64,000 nucleotides of DNA from Siniperca chuatsi (taxonomy: Eukaryota; Chordata; Actinopteri; Centrarchiformes; Sinipercidae). The position numbers and the translations under genes were made by a program. Positions 24,401-37,500 of the stretch are shown here, piece by piece. The notes under the pieces were generated by a model. The model was not told the origin of the DNA. It was given only the letters and a program-made list of their open reading frames with translations, and searched no databases. The stretch spans positions 12,107,175-12,171,174 of the forward strand of contig NC_058046.1 of assembly GCF_020085105.1 (NCBI RefSeq), given 5' to 3'. Every line of letters starts with the position of its first letter. Positions within the stretch are counted from its first letter, which is position 1.

Positions 24401-24896
24401 GGGCTGTGAGATGAATTTTGATGTAATAACCTGACAAGCCAAGAGGTAATAAAGCCGCAATGCTTCTGTTGCAAGAGAATCCCTGTCATATTGAAATATT
24501 CATGAGATAAATGTTATTTAAGGCCAGAGCCGCTCTGGGTGTGTTGTACAGGTGCAAAGCCACTGATCACTGGCTGCAGTGGGTTCTTCATTATACATAA
24601 TATATCTGAACCGACATGACCTCTACTTGTTGTCATAGAGTGTATGGCACTTATATTCAAATATTAATTAGCGCAGTAACTCACAGGATGGCAGTGCCAT
24701 GCGTCTCCCTGTTTCTCAGGTAGGATTTGTCCCTTATACCTGGCAAAGTCAACGTGTGAACTCGAGCTATGTGGGCTACAGTTTCTATTCAACTTCTTTA
24801 TGTCTGGCTGCCAATTCTTTGTAAGAAAGCCAAATGCCTCAGTTGAAACACTGGACTCGAAGACACAAATGAGCAAGTAGGCTGAAATTCTGCTTA

Positions 24897-24943
24897 CCTC
24901 CAAAAAGTAACACCACCGACTGAAGCGCAAGGATATGCAACAT
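24897..24943 (-). CDS. Candidate first coding exon encoding a signal peptide (possibly netrin-G2-like)
   Basis: On the minus strand an ATG at 24943 opens MLHILALQSVVLLFG, a short hydrophobic run typical of a signal peptide. It runs into a good splice donor (GGAG followed by GTAAGC). Read through unspliced, the ORF stops after 34 residues, so splicing is expected if it is real. The upstream DNA (about 25.0-25.8 kb) is CpG-richer and could be promoter plus 5' UTR. The remaining exons would lie left of the window behind an intron of at least 24.9 kb. Human netrin-G2 begins MLHLLALFLHC, hence the suggestion, and NTNG2 is also on human 9q34. Fifteen residues cannot prove this, and a chance ORF remains possible. 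Confidence 0.35.
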
Positions 24944-25379
24944 GTTTCTTTGAGCCGTTAGGAAAACAAGAATCCCCCAAAAATTGGATGGAAGCCGAAA
25001 TGGCTTAATTCAAAGAAAAAAATCCTACTTGCAGCATCGTTAGTAAAAAATGAAAAAGCATCTTTTCTGGTGAAAATGGCATGCCTCATCCAGTCATTTG
25101 CAAATGCTAGCGGGTGAAAACCAATTTGGAAAGCCTTTTCACTAGTCTCTTATATACTTGTTGTCTGGGAAATTCAACAACTGAAGAGGAGGAACTTGCG
25201 CGATGCTTTGCATCACTCTTTGAAGCATTTTTGGAAGAGAAAAACGCTCAGACGCCTGTAAATATGCTTAAACCCAGGGTGACACTAGGCAAAATTGAAA
25301 ATGTTTTCAATCCCTTGCCCTCAGTTGGTCAGTTTGTCTGCTCTGCATCCTTCGCATCCCCAGTCTCCTGAAGTTGGCC

Positions 25380-25800
25380 GCTGTGCAGTGGGAAGAGTCC
25401 GACACTTTGGCACGAATAGAAGCAGTTCCCGCCCGGCATCATGTATGGTTCATAAATAAAATAAAATAAGTTCAAATTGCAACATAGGTCAGCATACATC
25501 CACACCCAGATAACCTACGTTTCGTGAAGTCCTGAGCGCAACTCCAGCAGCACGCAGCAGCCACAGCAGAGCGCGCACAGCTCTGATCCCGGAGCCAACT
25601 GTTCAGCTGCCACCTCTATTTACACTTTGGCACCAAGTGGTTCAAATATTCCGCGAAAGTCCGGTTTCAAGCCCTCATCTTTCGATGTTTATGTAGACAG
25701 GCTGTAGGCTACAGTTTCAGTGGAGCTTACGCATTGTCAGCCGTCCAATGCGCGTCGAGAGAGGCAGAGGAGAAGAAAGCCTATAGCAGTGACAATAACT
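25380..25800 (-). promoter_or_regulatory. CpG-richer region, candidate promoter of a minus-strand gene
   Basis: This segment has many more CpG dinucleotides and GC blocks (around 25420-25440, 25530-25610 and 25740-25760) than the AT-rich flanks. It lies 450-850 bases upstream of the candidate signal-peptide exon on the minus strand. No clear TATA box was seen. The call rests on composition and position only. Confidence 0.35.
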
Positions 25801-28225
25801 GGCACAAGCACACATCGGGAGGCGTGTGGTGCTCCAGCAACACATCGTTCTTCACAGGCAGTGGTGAGAATAAACATAAACATTCAAACACTTTTGACCA
25901 ATTGAATTCACATTCAAACTAAAGGAATCTCCCTTAAGTAGCTACATTTGATCTTCAGATAGGACTTTGGGGACGCGTTTTTCTCGCGTCATATATTTGC
26001 CTCCTTACTAAATGCCTTATAGTTTCCCACAGACACCGTACTCTCTGTGGACAAAAAGAACGACTTTAAAAGTTGTTATCGACCATGTCCAGTTGATTGC
26101 ATGGTTGCGCCACTTGGCAGGCACTAGTGACCCCGTGTGGTCTGGGGACTGAACTGAACGGAGCTGCTCAGGTGTGGAGGTGGAGGACAGAAAGCAATAC
26201 ACGCTAAACACTGTGGACAACACACAGATGGAATTAGAAATCGGTCATTAGCGAAAATTATCAATTTGATATAAGCATGATACTGATGAGGTCTTGCCTC
26301 TGCCATTTTATCCTGAGAGAGATGAAATATACTAATATACACTATAAAATAAAATAAATAAAATATACATTATAAAATGTTCAGTTATGGCTGTGGTGCT
26401 TAACAGCGAGTTTCTAGTGTCCTTGTTGCATTTTCAGACCATTTCTACTGGGGCTTTTTCATCTATCTATGTGTATAGCTAGCAGCCTTCTAATATGTTC
26501 CAGCAGGCTATCTGAAGATTACAAGCTCTTTTCATAAGGTAATGTTGTCCAACAAACATGTATTATGGGTAATACTGCCATCAGTAAACTATGGCTTTAT
26601 GGTCATATTAGCTCTGAACTTCATCCACTACTTTATATAGTGACTATGATCATGTTTGCAGTTTCTTAGTTTGAAATAATGTGTTGGGACTCCCGAATGT
26701 AATTGTTGCTGCTAATGAATTCATCTAAATTGAAAACATTTTAGCTCAGAAAATGAAATGAAATATGGTTTGTTACTGTAATCTGGTAATTGATTAAACC
26801 GTGAGCCACACAGCTGATTTTTTTTTCTGTGCAGGCCAGATGGTGTTGTGAAGGAAAGATAAAGAAAGATTCATGAACACCAAATACAGAAATATCTGAT
26901 GATTCACCCACCAGTCTAATCATTCTTTTTAGAGTATTGTTCCATTGCTTTGCTTGTCTGCCAAGCTGTGATTCGCGTAAGGTGAGGACCTAACAGTAGT
27001 TTGGTTTGCATTTTAATTGTATGATGAATGTCATTAATACTTGTAATAATTGTATACTTAGTACTTTCAGGCCCTAAATGAAACTCATCTCACATGCTGT
27101 CAGTCAGTTTATCAAATTTGTGTCACAACTGAGAAAACTGTCGTGCTAAACTTAAGTACATCGGCACAGCAAGCTGTGGCCTAAAGGTGGGATCACAACC
27201 TATACTCTGACTCTGTTTGGGGTATATGCAGCAGTTATGTCTAAAAAGGCCTAGCAAACAGAGAAAGGGAATCTCCCAGAACACCACTTACATTCACACA
27301 GATAAAGTGCGTGGATACTACTCCAGTTAGTTGTTGTGAAGATGTTTGCAAAGGTAAGAGCGTGTTTGAAATGTTTTTGCCACTGCATTTGTCATAATTA
27401 TAAGGCATCCTCTCTGATTTACTTGAAATTCCATTTTTCTCCTTATGGTACCAAGCTTTTGCTTTCTCCTAAATGTGTGCAATTTGATCGTGGAAACAAA
27501 TTCACTCCTGTACAGCTGCAAAAAGCATTAGGGGTGAGGAGAGAAAAATGTTGATGTAGAGTAGTCACTTCCCAAGCTGTAATTGTGGGCTGGAACATCA
27601 CTCACCCAAAAGCTGGTAGTCGTCCAAAAGTAGCCCATCTAGAGCCAGACACTCAGACAAATCCCTTGAAGCCCAAGCTACACTGAGGTCCATTCAACTG
27701 CTGGAAATCAGAGAGGGCACCAGCAGAGCCTGAGTGGCTTAGGTTACATTGTCTGTAGCTGCAAGTCATTAAAAAAGTAGCTGAACTCCTCTCAGGTCTA
27801 CACATGGTGAGTCCATTTCCCAGGCTAAATTACAGAGACATTGGCTGCTGTAAAAACTCACACACCATCCATCTCCCTCCTAAAGATGATAAGACACATT
27901 TGATTTGGAAATATTGGAGTTTTAAAAACAGGTAGAGAAATATCTGTGTCTTGACAGATGTGACGTTCAGATGTGCAGACCTCTCCGAGGACAGGTCTTA
28001 AGACTTTGATGTCTGGAGAAGGTCTCAAGTCTTTGATGTCGTGAAAAAGATCTGGAAGCTTTCATACCTTGAAAATACACAGACGACTTAAATGTCAGAC
28101 ACATGAAGATATGACAACTTTCCACTTTCAGACACCTATCGCCATATTTTACTTTGGACTGTTACGCCATTCAGTTTCGTGCAAGAGCATACATTTTCTG
28201 TGAAGAATACTAAAAACAACTGCTG
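25801..28225. other. Gene-free stretch right of the CpG-richer region
   Basis: No gene recognised. The small ORFs at 25720-26342 on both strands lie in or beside the candidate promoter and look incidental. Confidence 0.45.
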
Positions 28226-28266
<41 letters not shown>

Positions 28267-28267
28267 C

Positions 28268-28307
<40 letters not shown>

Positions 28308-28310
28308 ATC
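28226..28310. repeat. (TA)n microsatellite with TACA interruptions
   Basis: About 85 bases of TA repeats interrupted by TACATA. The Tyr/Ile-rich ORF across it (28149-28397, minus) is an artefact. Confidence 0.95.
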
Positions 28311-28977
28311 TTTTGTGGGATATTCAGATATTACAAATACTAAATAGGTAAGTAGAAACACACTAGAGGCTGTGTTTTTGAACTTTCCCATTGTCACCCT
28401 ATGACCTTCAGTAGGTCCTTGGGGTATGTACTATTTTATCCTCTATATTATACATAATGAATTGTCCTTTGTGTCTTCTTTTGGGTGGTATCCTTCATCC
28501 ATGACCTTAACCAGCCTCAGTAGCTTGTCCTCCAGTCAGTTGGTAGAGAGGAGGCCCAAATTCATGACCACCTTTCACTCTCCTCCCCTGGCCTATCTGA
28601 TCTATGATAGCATTAATAATAACTGCTGCAGAATGCCCTGTCGCCCTCTGTGCCCTGCCCATTCCCGGCCTGTGCAGATTACCACCAGCCATTCACAGCC
28701 CATTAAAACTGTATTTACTTATCAGCCTCTCTGGGGCCGTCACTCTGTTTTCAAGACTGATGCCCAGAGGGAAGGCAAAGAGTGACCTTCTTATAGCCTA
28801 CAGAGCTGTAAGTCACTAGTCCCAAATGATTCATCCTTTATATTGATGCCTAAACTCTACTGAAAGAAATGCTAGTCCCTTTCGGTAACAAGACATGAAC
28901 ACTTTAATAACTCTGTGAATAGAATGAGACAAAAAATTGTGTTTCTTTTAAGTGTCTAAAATCAAAATATTTTTATG

Positions 28978-29640
28978 TTAAAAGGATAGTTTGACATTTT
29001 GGGAAATACACGTATTCCCTTTCTGGTGAATAGTTAGAAAACAAATTGATACAACTCTCATATCTGTTCATTATATATGAAACTACAAACAGCTGCCAGT
29101 TAGCTTAGCTTAGCACAAAGACTGGAAACAGCTTTGCTGCCCAAAATGTCTACCATGACTACTTATAATGATGACCCCAGAGACAATTATCACCCGACTC
29201 TGCAGTTCCTCTCAGCTCTACAGAGTGTTTTATCATTCCAGCTCACTGTTTTATTTTTCCAGCCCTCTGTTTTGGTTCAGTCTCACTGCTCTCATAGCGT
29301 CATTTTCAGCTGCAGCAGGCAGCTGTTTTCAGGGGAAAAGCTCTAGAAACCAACTGTAAGCTATACAGGCAAAGTTAGCAACTAGCTAGTGAACATTTAG
29401 CACCTAAAGATCCAGAAACATAACTACAAACGAATGCTAATGTTGCTCCATATCTGCTTGATGTGTAAATAGGCAAATGTTTGCTAACACGTTAGCCAGG
29501 TCAACTTCAAACCTGATAATATGTCGGTGTTTTCTGCTGTTTCTGCTGCCCCCAAAGGGCCAGTTTATTGCAGGTTTAATGTAGGAAGTCATTGCTATGT
29601 TGACTGTTATTAGAGCTGTCATCAGACCTGCAATTTACGC
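28978..29640 (+). repeat. Dispersed teleost repeat (TAGCTTAGCTTAGCA family) and linked segment
   Basis: It starts at AAAAGGATAGTTTGACATTT and contains GTTAGCTTAGCTTAGCACAA followed by AGACTGGAAACAGC. It continues into a segment that also occurs at 16985-18290. It is dispersed noncoding repeat; the short ORFs inside it (for example 29134-29346) are not believed to be genes. Confidence 0.6.
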
Positions 29641-32600
29641 AGATGTTTTTTGACGTATTACCGTGCTGAAATACTTAAAAGATGCTCAAGATCAAGCTAC
29701 AGTTACCACACTATTAGATTGACTGACAGTTGAGCAATCACGATAGCATAAATGGGACAAGGTGAACTCTTCTCATTCTTCCTTACACAGACAGTTATTT
29801 CTTATCAGCTAGAATGTGTCATGGTCTACTTTGGGTGTGCTTAACTTCCTCTGACCTTTAAAAGGTCTGATTATTTCCATCCACAATCTTCACTCGGCAA
29901 TACGCTGCCAGCACAAAAGGATATTAGGCCCAGACCTGCTGGTGTGATAATTCCAGCTCTCGGTACGGAACTGAGGGAAACCAAACCACAATGCCCTGCC
30001 ACTCTATTATCATTTCACTGCCTTTACCTTCACCTTCACCATTGGTATTCTCTCACCTTTCACCTCAGAGTGTGCAGCTTTTTCAGGAGCTGAAGAGTTC
30101 TGTGTGTTCTGTTTTATTACATCTTAAAAGTACTTTGTATCCATGGTGATTAACTTCTCCTCTATGCATCACCCCCCCGGGACAAACTACACAACTTTGC
30201 ATAGCCCAGAGTACTTTGTAGCTGTGTAAATCTCCTCGGTGTTGGGAGACTCCCATGCCTCAAGCTCCCCTGACAGCACTATTTGATAAAAATAGAGGTT
30301 CCCCAAAGGGAACCAACAGGTCTAAATGTTTGATAGATTCTTATTTTACATGAGTTAATCTCGTAATCAGAGGTTCGTGGGGGTCACATCTATCACCCAG
30401 TGAATAAATGAAACTCTTATTGTATTCTGCTTCCTTTCACCTCAGGAGGAAATGTGAACCAGATAAATGATGGCCTTGTTTCAAGACAGGCTCAATCTAT
30501 TGCCAACGATTTGTGGCCAACAAAGTAATTTCGATACCGTTCTTTGTATTGATAGATGGGGCCTAAATTTAATAAAGAACCAATTTACTCGTAAGGGGTA
30601 AAGGAATGGAACTGTGGTTATCCTCCCTCTTTCTCCCCTCTTTGCCTCCATCCTCCAATCCAGCTCAAAATTAGACGGAAGGAAAAGGACAAACAGCACA
30701 AAGGGTGACATTTTTGCCAAAGTTCTTAACTACCACCATTACTCTTCAACACCTATAATCCCAGTGAGTTGTTTCATCACATACAGTATTGAGAGAGGTT
30801 AAATAATACTGCATCAATGTGAAATGTTTGTGACTTTGTGAGTTAAATTTTTGTTAGTGGGGTTGAATTTTAAGCTTAACAGAGGACTAAAGCCAAAAAA
30901 CAGTACACAAGCTCAGCAGTTCCGGTCACATTAACTTGTGCATTTCCTTGATTTCCTCAGGGAGAACACAAATAACAGTGGCTCAGAGGATTTTTGCAAA
31001 AGCAGTTTGAAACCTTATGTTTTGATGACCACAGGCACTTGAAATGCAATGCTTTGTGAATGACATAGACACTCGCTGTGCCATAGAGATGTTCCTAAAC
31101 TTCCTCAAGAACCTGGATTAAAGCTCGGCCTCAGAACTGGAAACAGCCCTGCAACTGAAATACGCTTTTTGTTACATGGACAATCACCAAATGTGTCTTT
31201 CCACCTCCTGTTACTGTTGTCTGACAAGAAACAGCATGCTCTTGTGACATGCTCTTGTAAAGGTACAAATTAACTTAAGAGTGGAAAAGGGAGATTGTCT
31301 GCTTCACCGGGGGAACCCCGACAGGTGTGTGCACAAAGACTTAAGAACTAATAACTGGCAGATTTGTAAAAGGAGAGATAGGAAGTAGATTATTCATGAG
31401 CACATGGCTCGAAAATCAAGGGTAAATTGAGTGTAGTTGGAAAATAGCAAAAGAGACTTCAGCCACATTAGAGGGATTCTGAGCAAGCTGCCATCCGTTC
31501 AGGGAACAATGCTTTATTGATCGGGTGACTTGGATGTGAACATAATCATTGTCTTGAAAGTGACGGAAGTAGAATTAATCAAGCCTTAATTTAACTACTG
31601 CATTCTGTTTTCCACGTCAGAGGAGGAGCTCTCAGTATGCTAAACAGATTCTCCCAGTGCTGTTTGTTTGCGTTTCTGCCCATGTATACGTGATGGGTTG
31701 TTTGCTTTCATGCATGTGTAAAACCTGTCCACTCATGCATGTGCTGTATAAAAACAGATGTACCATTGATTCCAAGCTCAGAGACTGTGTAGGCCTGTGC
31801 TGCACTGCTGCCACCTAAAGACAAAGAGTTTGAATTGACCATTATTCGGTCAGCAGTCATAAACACACAGCTGCAGTCAAAGCATTAAAATTATTTTCAT
31901 CTTATTTACACATTTTACTCAACAGGATCTCTGTTCTGGATGCCTTATTAGTACAATGTAGGTACAGTATGAGCTTCATATAAAGTGCTATCATTATAGT
32001 CACCAAAACAGCTGAACAAAAACTGCATTTTCACGCGTTTCTTGTTACTGAACGTCCTTTGGTTGAAGACAGTTGAAAATTTTCCACTTGGTTTGGCAGA
32101 ATTGATCTTCACACTCAAACCCCACTATCCAAACATCCCGTATTTAACACATCCTCTTTGATATCATACGATTCACCATTCAAACAAAAAGTATTTCAAT
32201 TATTTTACTAGTGGTCTCGCACTCTTAAAAAGGATGTGTCTTGCTCAGCAAGACATTTGCATTACTTTCCAAAACATGATGCAGTATGTCAGGAACAACA
32301 TTTTTTCTGTTCAAAATCAGACACACAGATGTGTTAAAAATTACATCTTTTGTAAGAGAGCACTCCTTGACCGTTCTCAAAGCGAGCCATCTGTCACCAA
32401 ACCCAGACACGGTAGGGGTTTGTTTGCTAAACAGGACAAAGACGACTGTTAGCAGCCAGATGCTGTCAGCATAATGGAGTAGTTGTCAAAAAAAAAAAAA
32501 AACCCTGAAAGCTGTGTCTTTGACTGATGTGCCATATGGACAAAATACATTGTTTTAGAACTGTTTGTGTTGGTGGTAAAATATTTTGTTGGTCACATTT

Positions 32601-33126
32601 TTTCAGTAAGAACATCAAGCTAAAAATGCAAATGTTAATCAATGACTTGAGAAGAAACTGACATAATGAAAAATGTTATTATGGTTTGTCAAATACATGA
32701 CACAACATGCCAGATACAAATAGTGTATTGAGAATTGTGATCTGTGAAATTTGACATCTATGGCCATTTAACACATTGTTATACAGAAAAATTGCTTTTA
32801 ATGGTAAAACTTGCTGATTGACTTGCTTAGTTACTAACAGGGGACATGAATGTGCCTGACATATGTTCACAGTTTACAGTTGGGATGTCTGTTTAGAATG
32901 GAATATTTGCCTGTGCTGTTTCCTAAGTAAACCTTTGTATTTAAAGCTTATCAACACAAGTTTAATGGTGTAGGTGACAATATGCCTTAGGTCAATTTTT
33001 TTCTATCTGCCAGATGCTGTTGAATTTTTCATATGTCATAGTGATGTAAGCCCCATTTTAGGACACACAAACCATGCACAGCAAGTAGTACTGAGTAAAT
33101 ATTCATATTATTCTGATTTATAAATA
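29641..33126. other. Gene-free intergenic stretch
   Basis: AT-rich DNA with a short poly(A) at 32488-32502; nothing else recognised. Confidence 0.5.
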
Positions 33127-33245
33127 ATAGTTTTATTTATGTAGCACCTTTCAAAACAAAGTTACAAAGTGCTTTACATCAAAAACTAAATAATAAAGAT
33201 AAATAAAATCCAAAACATAAGCTATAAAACAAGACAAAAAAATTT
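33127..33245 (-). mobile_element. Minus-oriented LINE 3' tail fragment
   Basis: TTTATTTATGTAGCACCTTT followed by CAAAACAAAGTTACAAAGTG is a common teleost retroelement end. On the minus strand it finishes with an AATAAA. It abuts the I-clade-like LINE fragment that follows. Confidence 0.5.
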
Positions 33246-33349
33246 GATCCGCTGGATACAAATAGCTTAAAAGTTTTGAAAAGAAAACCTACAGACAACC
33301 CAGTGTGCTCAAAGGTCAATAAGAAACTACTGTTCAAAAGAAAAGAAAA

Positions 33350-33992
33350 AACATCAGCTATATTTAGCTACTGTTCAAGGAGAGAGCATAAAGAGGAACC
33401 TACAATACCCTTGTGCTCTAAAGGGGAATGAAATCACAGATGGACTGATGAAGAAGAGAGAACAGGAACGTGGCTATACAACATTTAAAGAAAAGTAGGT
33501 ATGATGAGAAAAACGGGGAGAACCTGGAAAGAGGAAACAATAATATCCAGGCTATGTTATGGGCATACAGGATTAAACAGTACATTATGTAAAATAGAAA
33601 AGAATAATACAGGAAGATGTACATTCTGTGGTCAAGAAGAAACTTTAGAATATGTTATGATTTACTGTCCAAAATATGATGCTGAGAGAAGAGAACTGAC
33701 ACTGAACCTTAAAGAAATAAAGATGAGGTTTGATTCACATGATCTTTTTTCAAAGAAGTTCTAGAGAGATGTGTTGTCTATTGTTGTTTCAGTATCTTAG
33801 GAGAACAAATTTGATAAAAAGAATATAACTATGGTGTGTTTTTTTAATTGATTTTTCTCATTTTATTTTCTTTTATTTAATAATTAGTGAATGAATAGTT
33901 AGAGTCCCAATCCACACTCCATTCCAGTTGGTGGCGGTAATGCACCATAATGTTGATTGCCAACCGCCATAAAACTTTATGAAGAAGAGGAG
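33350..33992 (+). mobile_element. 3' end of an I-clade-like LINE beside the asb6 promoter
   Basis: The plus ORF at 33501-33764 encodes ISRLCYGHTGLNSTLCKIEK, then RCTFCGQEETLEYVMIYCPK: the C-terminal zinc-knuckle end of a non-LTR reverse transcriptase ORF. The 3' UTR finishes with GGTGGCGGTAATGCACCATA, GCCAACCGCCATAAAACTTT and a GAAGAAGAGGA tail near 33990. That terminal block is characteristic of I-clade (Nimb-like) elements in fish. The asb6 first exon begins within tens of bases. Confidence 0.75.
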
Positions 33993-33999
33993 GATGACG

Positions 34000-34561
34000 G
34001 ACTGATGTGGGCGGGGTGGAAGCTTCCTGTTTGGGAGGAAAACGACCAGCGTGAGTATCTTAGTGAGTTTCTAATAAATTGCCTTTTTAAAGCAATTTCT
34101 CTCAAACACTTTAATTCATAATTTAGCAAGTAAATGAGTGATACATTTAGCCAGTAATGATAGCGTTGACGGTGTCGTTTAACATTTGCCTGCGGCTAGC
34201 TAACAATATAACTTTTTTCTTAGAACATAAATACAGTTATCGTAAGTTAGCTAGCCAAATGTAACGTTAACCAACGTTAAGAAAAAAGTCGAACTCGTCG
34301 TGTGAGCACAAATGACAGATACAATAATTAACTAGGATAATATATTCTGTAAAGCGTCTAACTTACGTTAGCGAGTGTCACCCATTTTCAAAAGACATTT
34401 GTCAACTGAACTCAAAGAGATAACGTGAAGCAAGTTGATCTGAAGCCAAGCCCCTGATATGACTTTCATTCTCTCTGACATTGACACATGCTCTGTCCAT
34501 ACCTTATACGTTTTTGTTTTGTTTTTTAGGTATTGACCTACCATTAGTGTAGTGAGGAGCC
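34000..34561 (+). promoter_or_regulatory. asb6: asb6 promoter, noncoding exon 1 and first intron
   Basis: A GC-richer stretch at 34005-34050 contains CTTCCTGTTT, an ETS-type motif. It ends in a strong donor (CCAGC followed by GTGAGT, donor at 34051). The matching acceptor (TTTTTTAG) ends at 34529, and the start codon follows at 34562. The transcription start is inferred to lie at about 34000-34040. The 3' end of an I-clade-like LINE lies directly upstream, ending at about 33990. No TATA box is evident. Confidence 0.55.
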
Positions 34562-37500
34562 ATGCCTTTCCTCCATGGGTTTCGAAGGATCATTTATGAG
34601 TACCAGCCGCTGGTAGATGCTGTAATGTGTGTTGTTGGCCTGAAGGAAGGAGATGGTAGTCACGAGGACAGGTAGTGCTAAAGCCACAATATTATTTGAT
34701 CGATTGATTAGTTGTGTGCAGAATTTAATTCCAGTATGTTTTGCCATTGACTGCAACTTTAGTAAGCATTTTTTGCAACAAAGGGAATAAGAATTAAGTT
34801 TTGCCAAAGTATGTTTAATTTCATAATTGACAACGACAAAACTATTTTTTCCTAGTTTCTGATTCATAACTGGAAAATGTAGCTCACTTTTAATGCTCAA
34901 TTGTCTGTAGCAGTTTGTTGTACTCAAGCTATAGTGTCATAACTGCTGCCAGCACAGAATTCAATGGACTGGTGGTATTTCAAACAGTTTGAATGAAACA
35001 CTGCACTTTCCGGTCTTGTGTCCAGAGTCGGAAGCTCTGAAGATGAGTCTGGTCTTTGTAGCTCTCTAGTGGAGCTTCTGGAGCGGGAGTCTCAGTCAGA
35101 CGTGTTTGTGGAAGGCATCAGCTATGCTCTGTTTAAGGTGGCAGAGCGGGGACTGGTGTCCGCAGGTGAAATCCTGCTACGCTATGGAGCTGATGTAAAC
35201 TTTGAAGGTGAGAAATAATTTGTGAGTGTGCTTTAAATACATTGTACAAAGTTTTAGTAAAATTACAAAGCACCTAAAATACGAAGGAGCCAGCCAAAGA
35301 AACCATTCTAATAATATTGGTTACTCTGGCTATTGCACTCAATCCCATTTCTCCTACAGTGCATTATACCTAATGCAACATTTGTGTTACTCTGAGTCTA
35401 CAAGGGCTTGTTTGTAAATTCTTTGTTTGTTCTTTGTTCTCGTGGCAAATTAAGTGCAGTACAATCACAGAAAATGTTTGCCTGAATTTTAATAAATTAA
35501 TTAGTGGTTTTATTTGGTCACACTTATCTAGGACTAGTACTGTGAATTCATAACGAAAATTTAATGACAGATTGTACTTTGAAACATGAGAGGGCCTGCC
35601 ATTTTCAATGTTTACACAAGGAATTGCATATGTAAAGTGAGCAAATAGTCGTCCATATACACTTGAGAGAATAATTCTCCCTTTAGCAAATTGCAGTGGA
35701 AAGTGCAGCATGTCTTGTTGCTGTGATGATACTTGCCAGGGCTCAGCCAAACTCTGCTGTCATGACCTCTAGTGGTAGTAAAGTTGTCTTTCCCCAGGGA
35801 CATAATTAGGGGATCCTGGCAGAGGCTCCTTCATTCATCTTTTACATTTCTTCAATGCCTCTTTCCAGAAAGTTAACAGTGACAGATGCTCCCACATAGC
35901 ATGCAAAATGTTTCATGCATTTGCCATCCTTCGCCTTCATGTTTACGAATATGCTAGCTTGTGCCAGCTATTAGACAGGCACAGTGCTGGAGCATGAGCA
36001 TACGTAGTTATATTTACTAGTCGCGTAAGTGGGACTTAATAATCTGGACGCTGATCATAATGTATACGTAAAAGAGAATTTGTCAGTAATATATAGACAC
36101 ATGTAGTAAGTAACAATCAGTGCCTGTGCCACTGGCAAACCACAGTCAGGTACAGTTCTGTTGCATCTAAAGGTTTATTATCTACTTTTATCCTGTATTG
36201 CTGCCAGCTACAGGGGGTGAGAGAGCCTGACACACACTTTAGAAAATACTAGCAAACATTCACCAGTTTGTCAACGTAAATGCAGCATTTTAAACTCTTG
36301 GTAAGTACAGAAAACACCCTTCAACAACATCTCTTCAAACAGGTCGGAAGATCCCCAAAACATTGTCGTAGTGTTGTAGCTCAGAACTGTTGCATTGGTT
36401 GTGTATTGCACTGTTTCTGTTATTGCTTCTGTCTCTATATTTGTTTTTGTTCTCTGTATTTCTTTGTGTTTTCTGTATTGTTTTTTTTTGTACATGTGTT
36501 TTGTACATATATATGTTTTCTCAATTAGCTTGTGTTTTCGTAAAACGGTTTGCATTGGCTTAGGGCCACGGGGGGTCTTTGCCGCAATAGCCAGCATTAT
36601 ACCGTAGGTTGTGTAGCTTTGCCAAGACACATTTAAAGAAAATGTAATATTGTCAGAAATCTTCCATCCGTCTCATTTATGTTTCTTTTCCATGATAAAG
36701 ACTTAATTTGTTTAATATGAATATTTGTTTCTACTCTCCAGACCCAGTGTCTTACTACAATCCTCTACATATAGCAGTTTTGAGGAACAGGCCAAACATG
36801 GTGAGGCTGCTGGTCGGGCACGGAGCAGACATTGAAAGGAGAGACAGGGTGAGGCAACTGTCTAACTTGTATTTATGTCCTATCTTCTTCTCATGGTATC
36901 TCCTCTGTTTTCTTATCATTTTATGTAAATAATATAAATGTTACTTGGTAGATCCATGAGAGCAGTCCTTTGGATCTTGCCAGTGAGGAGTCGGAGAGGC
37001 TCCCCTGCCTGGTCACCCTGCTGGAACTGGGTGCTGATGCTAATGCAAGGGATAAACATGGTAAATTTACATTGCCCAGCCAAATTCAGAAATACTAATT
37101 CACTATTTCACTCATTCATTCATTCTGAAAACTGATTGCTTTGGTCTCGTCTCCAAAGGAAAAACACCTTTGCTCCATGCCTTGGCAAGCAGTGATGGAC
37201 TCACTGTGCACAACACAGAGAACATCCAGCTTCTACTCCAGAGAGGTACTGACTGTAAAACACCTCATCCTCACTTTGCCTTTTTTTCTGCTTTTGGTTT
37301 TTGAAATACCCTCTCAAGCAGGATCAAGGTTAAACCACTACATTCAGAAACTTGCGTTAGTATGCATACCTGTCCACCTGTATGCATTTTGAGATCAAAG
37401 TAAACTGTCAGTGGCTGTCAGGCTAAAATATGCACATACAGTTTTTAACACAACTGAAAATGGAGCTTAACCAATCCTGTGATCCAGGCATGAAGCGACT

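Larger units (their letters stand above)
18291..24896. other. Largely unique noncoding DNA
   Basis: Apart from repeats at 20190-21080 and short CA tracts, nothing is recognised. Near 23764-23781 is an 18-base palindrome (TGCATTTCTGGAAATGCA) containing a STAT-like TTCNNGAA core. If the exon at 24.9 kb is real, this is its first intron and could hold conserved enhancers. Confidence 0.45.

Noticed and set aside
28149..28397. Minus ORF rich in Tyr/Ile
   Set aside because: It is a translation of the TA microsatellite.
36271..36630. 119-residue minus ORF and overlapping plus ORFs in an asb6 intron
   Set aside because: They lie inside the intron between confirmed exons and are low-complexity T-rich; no family similarity.
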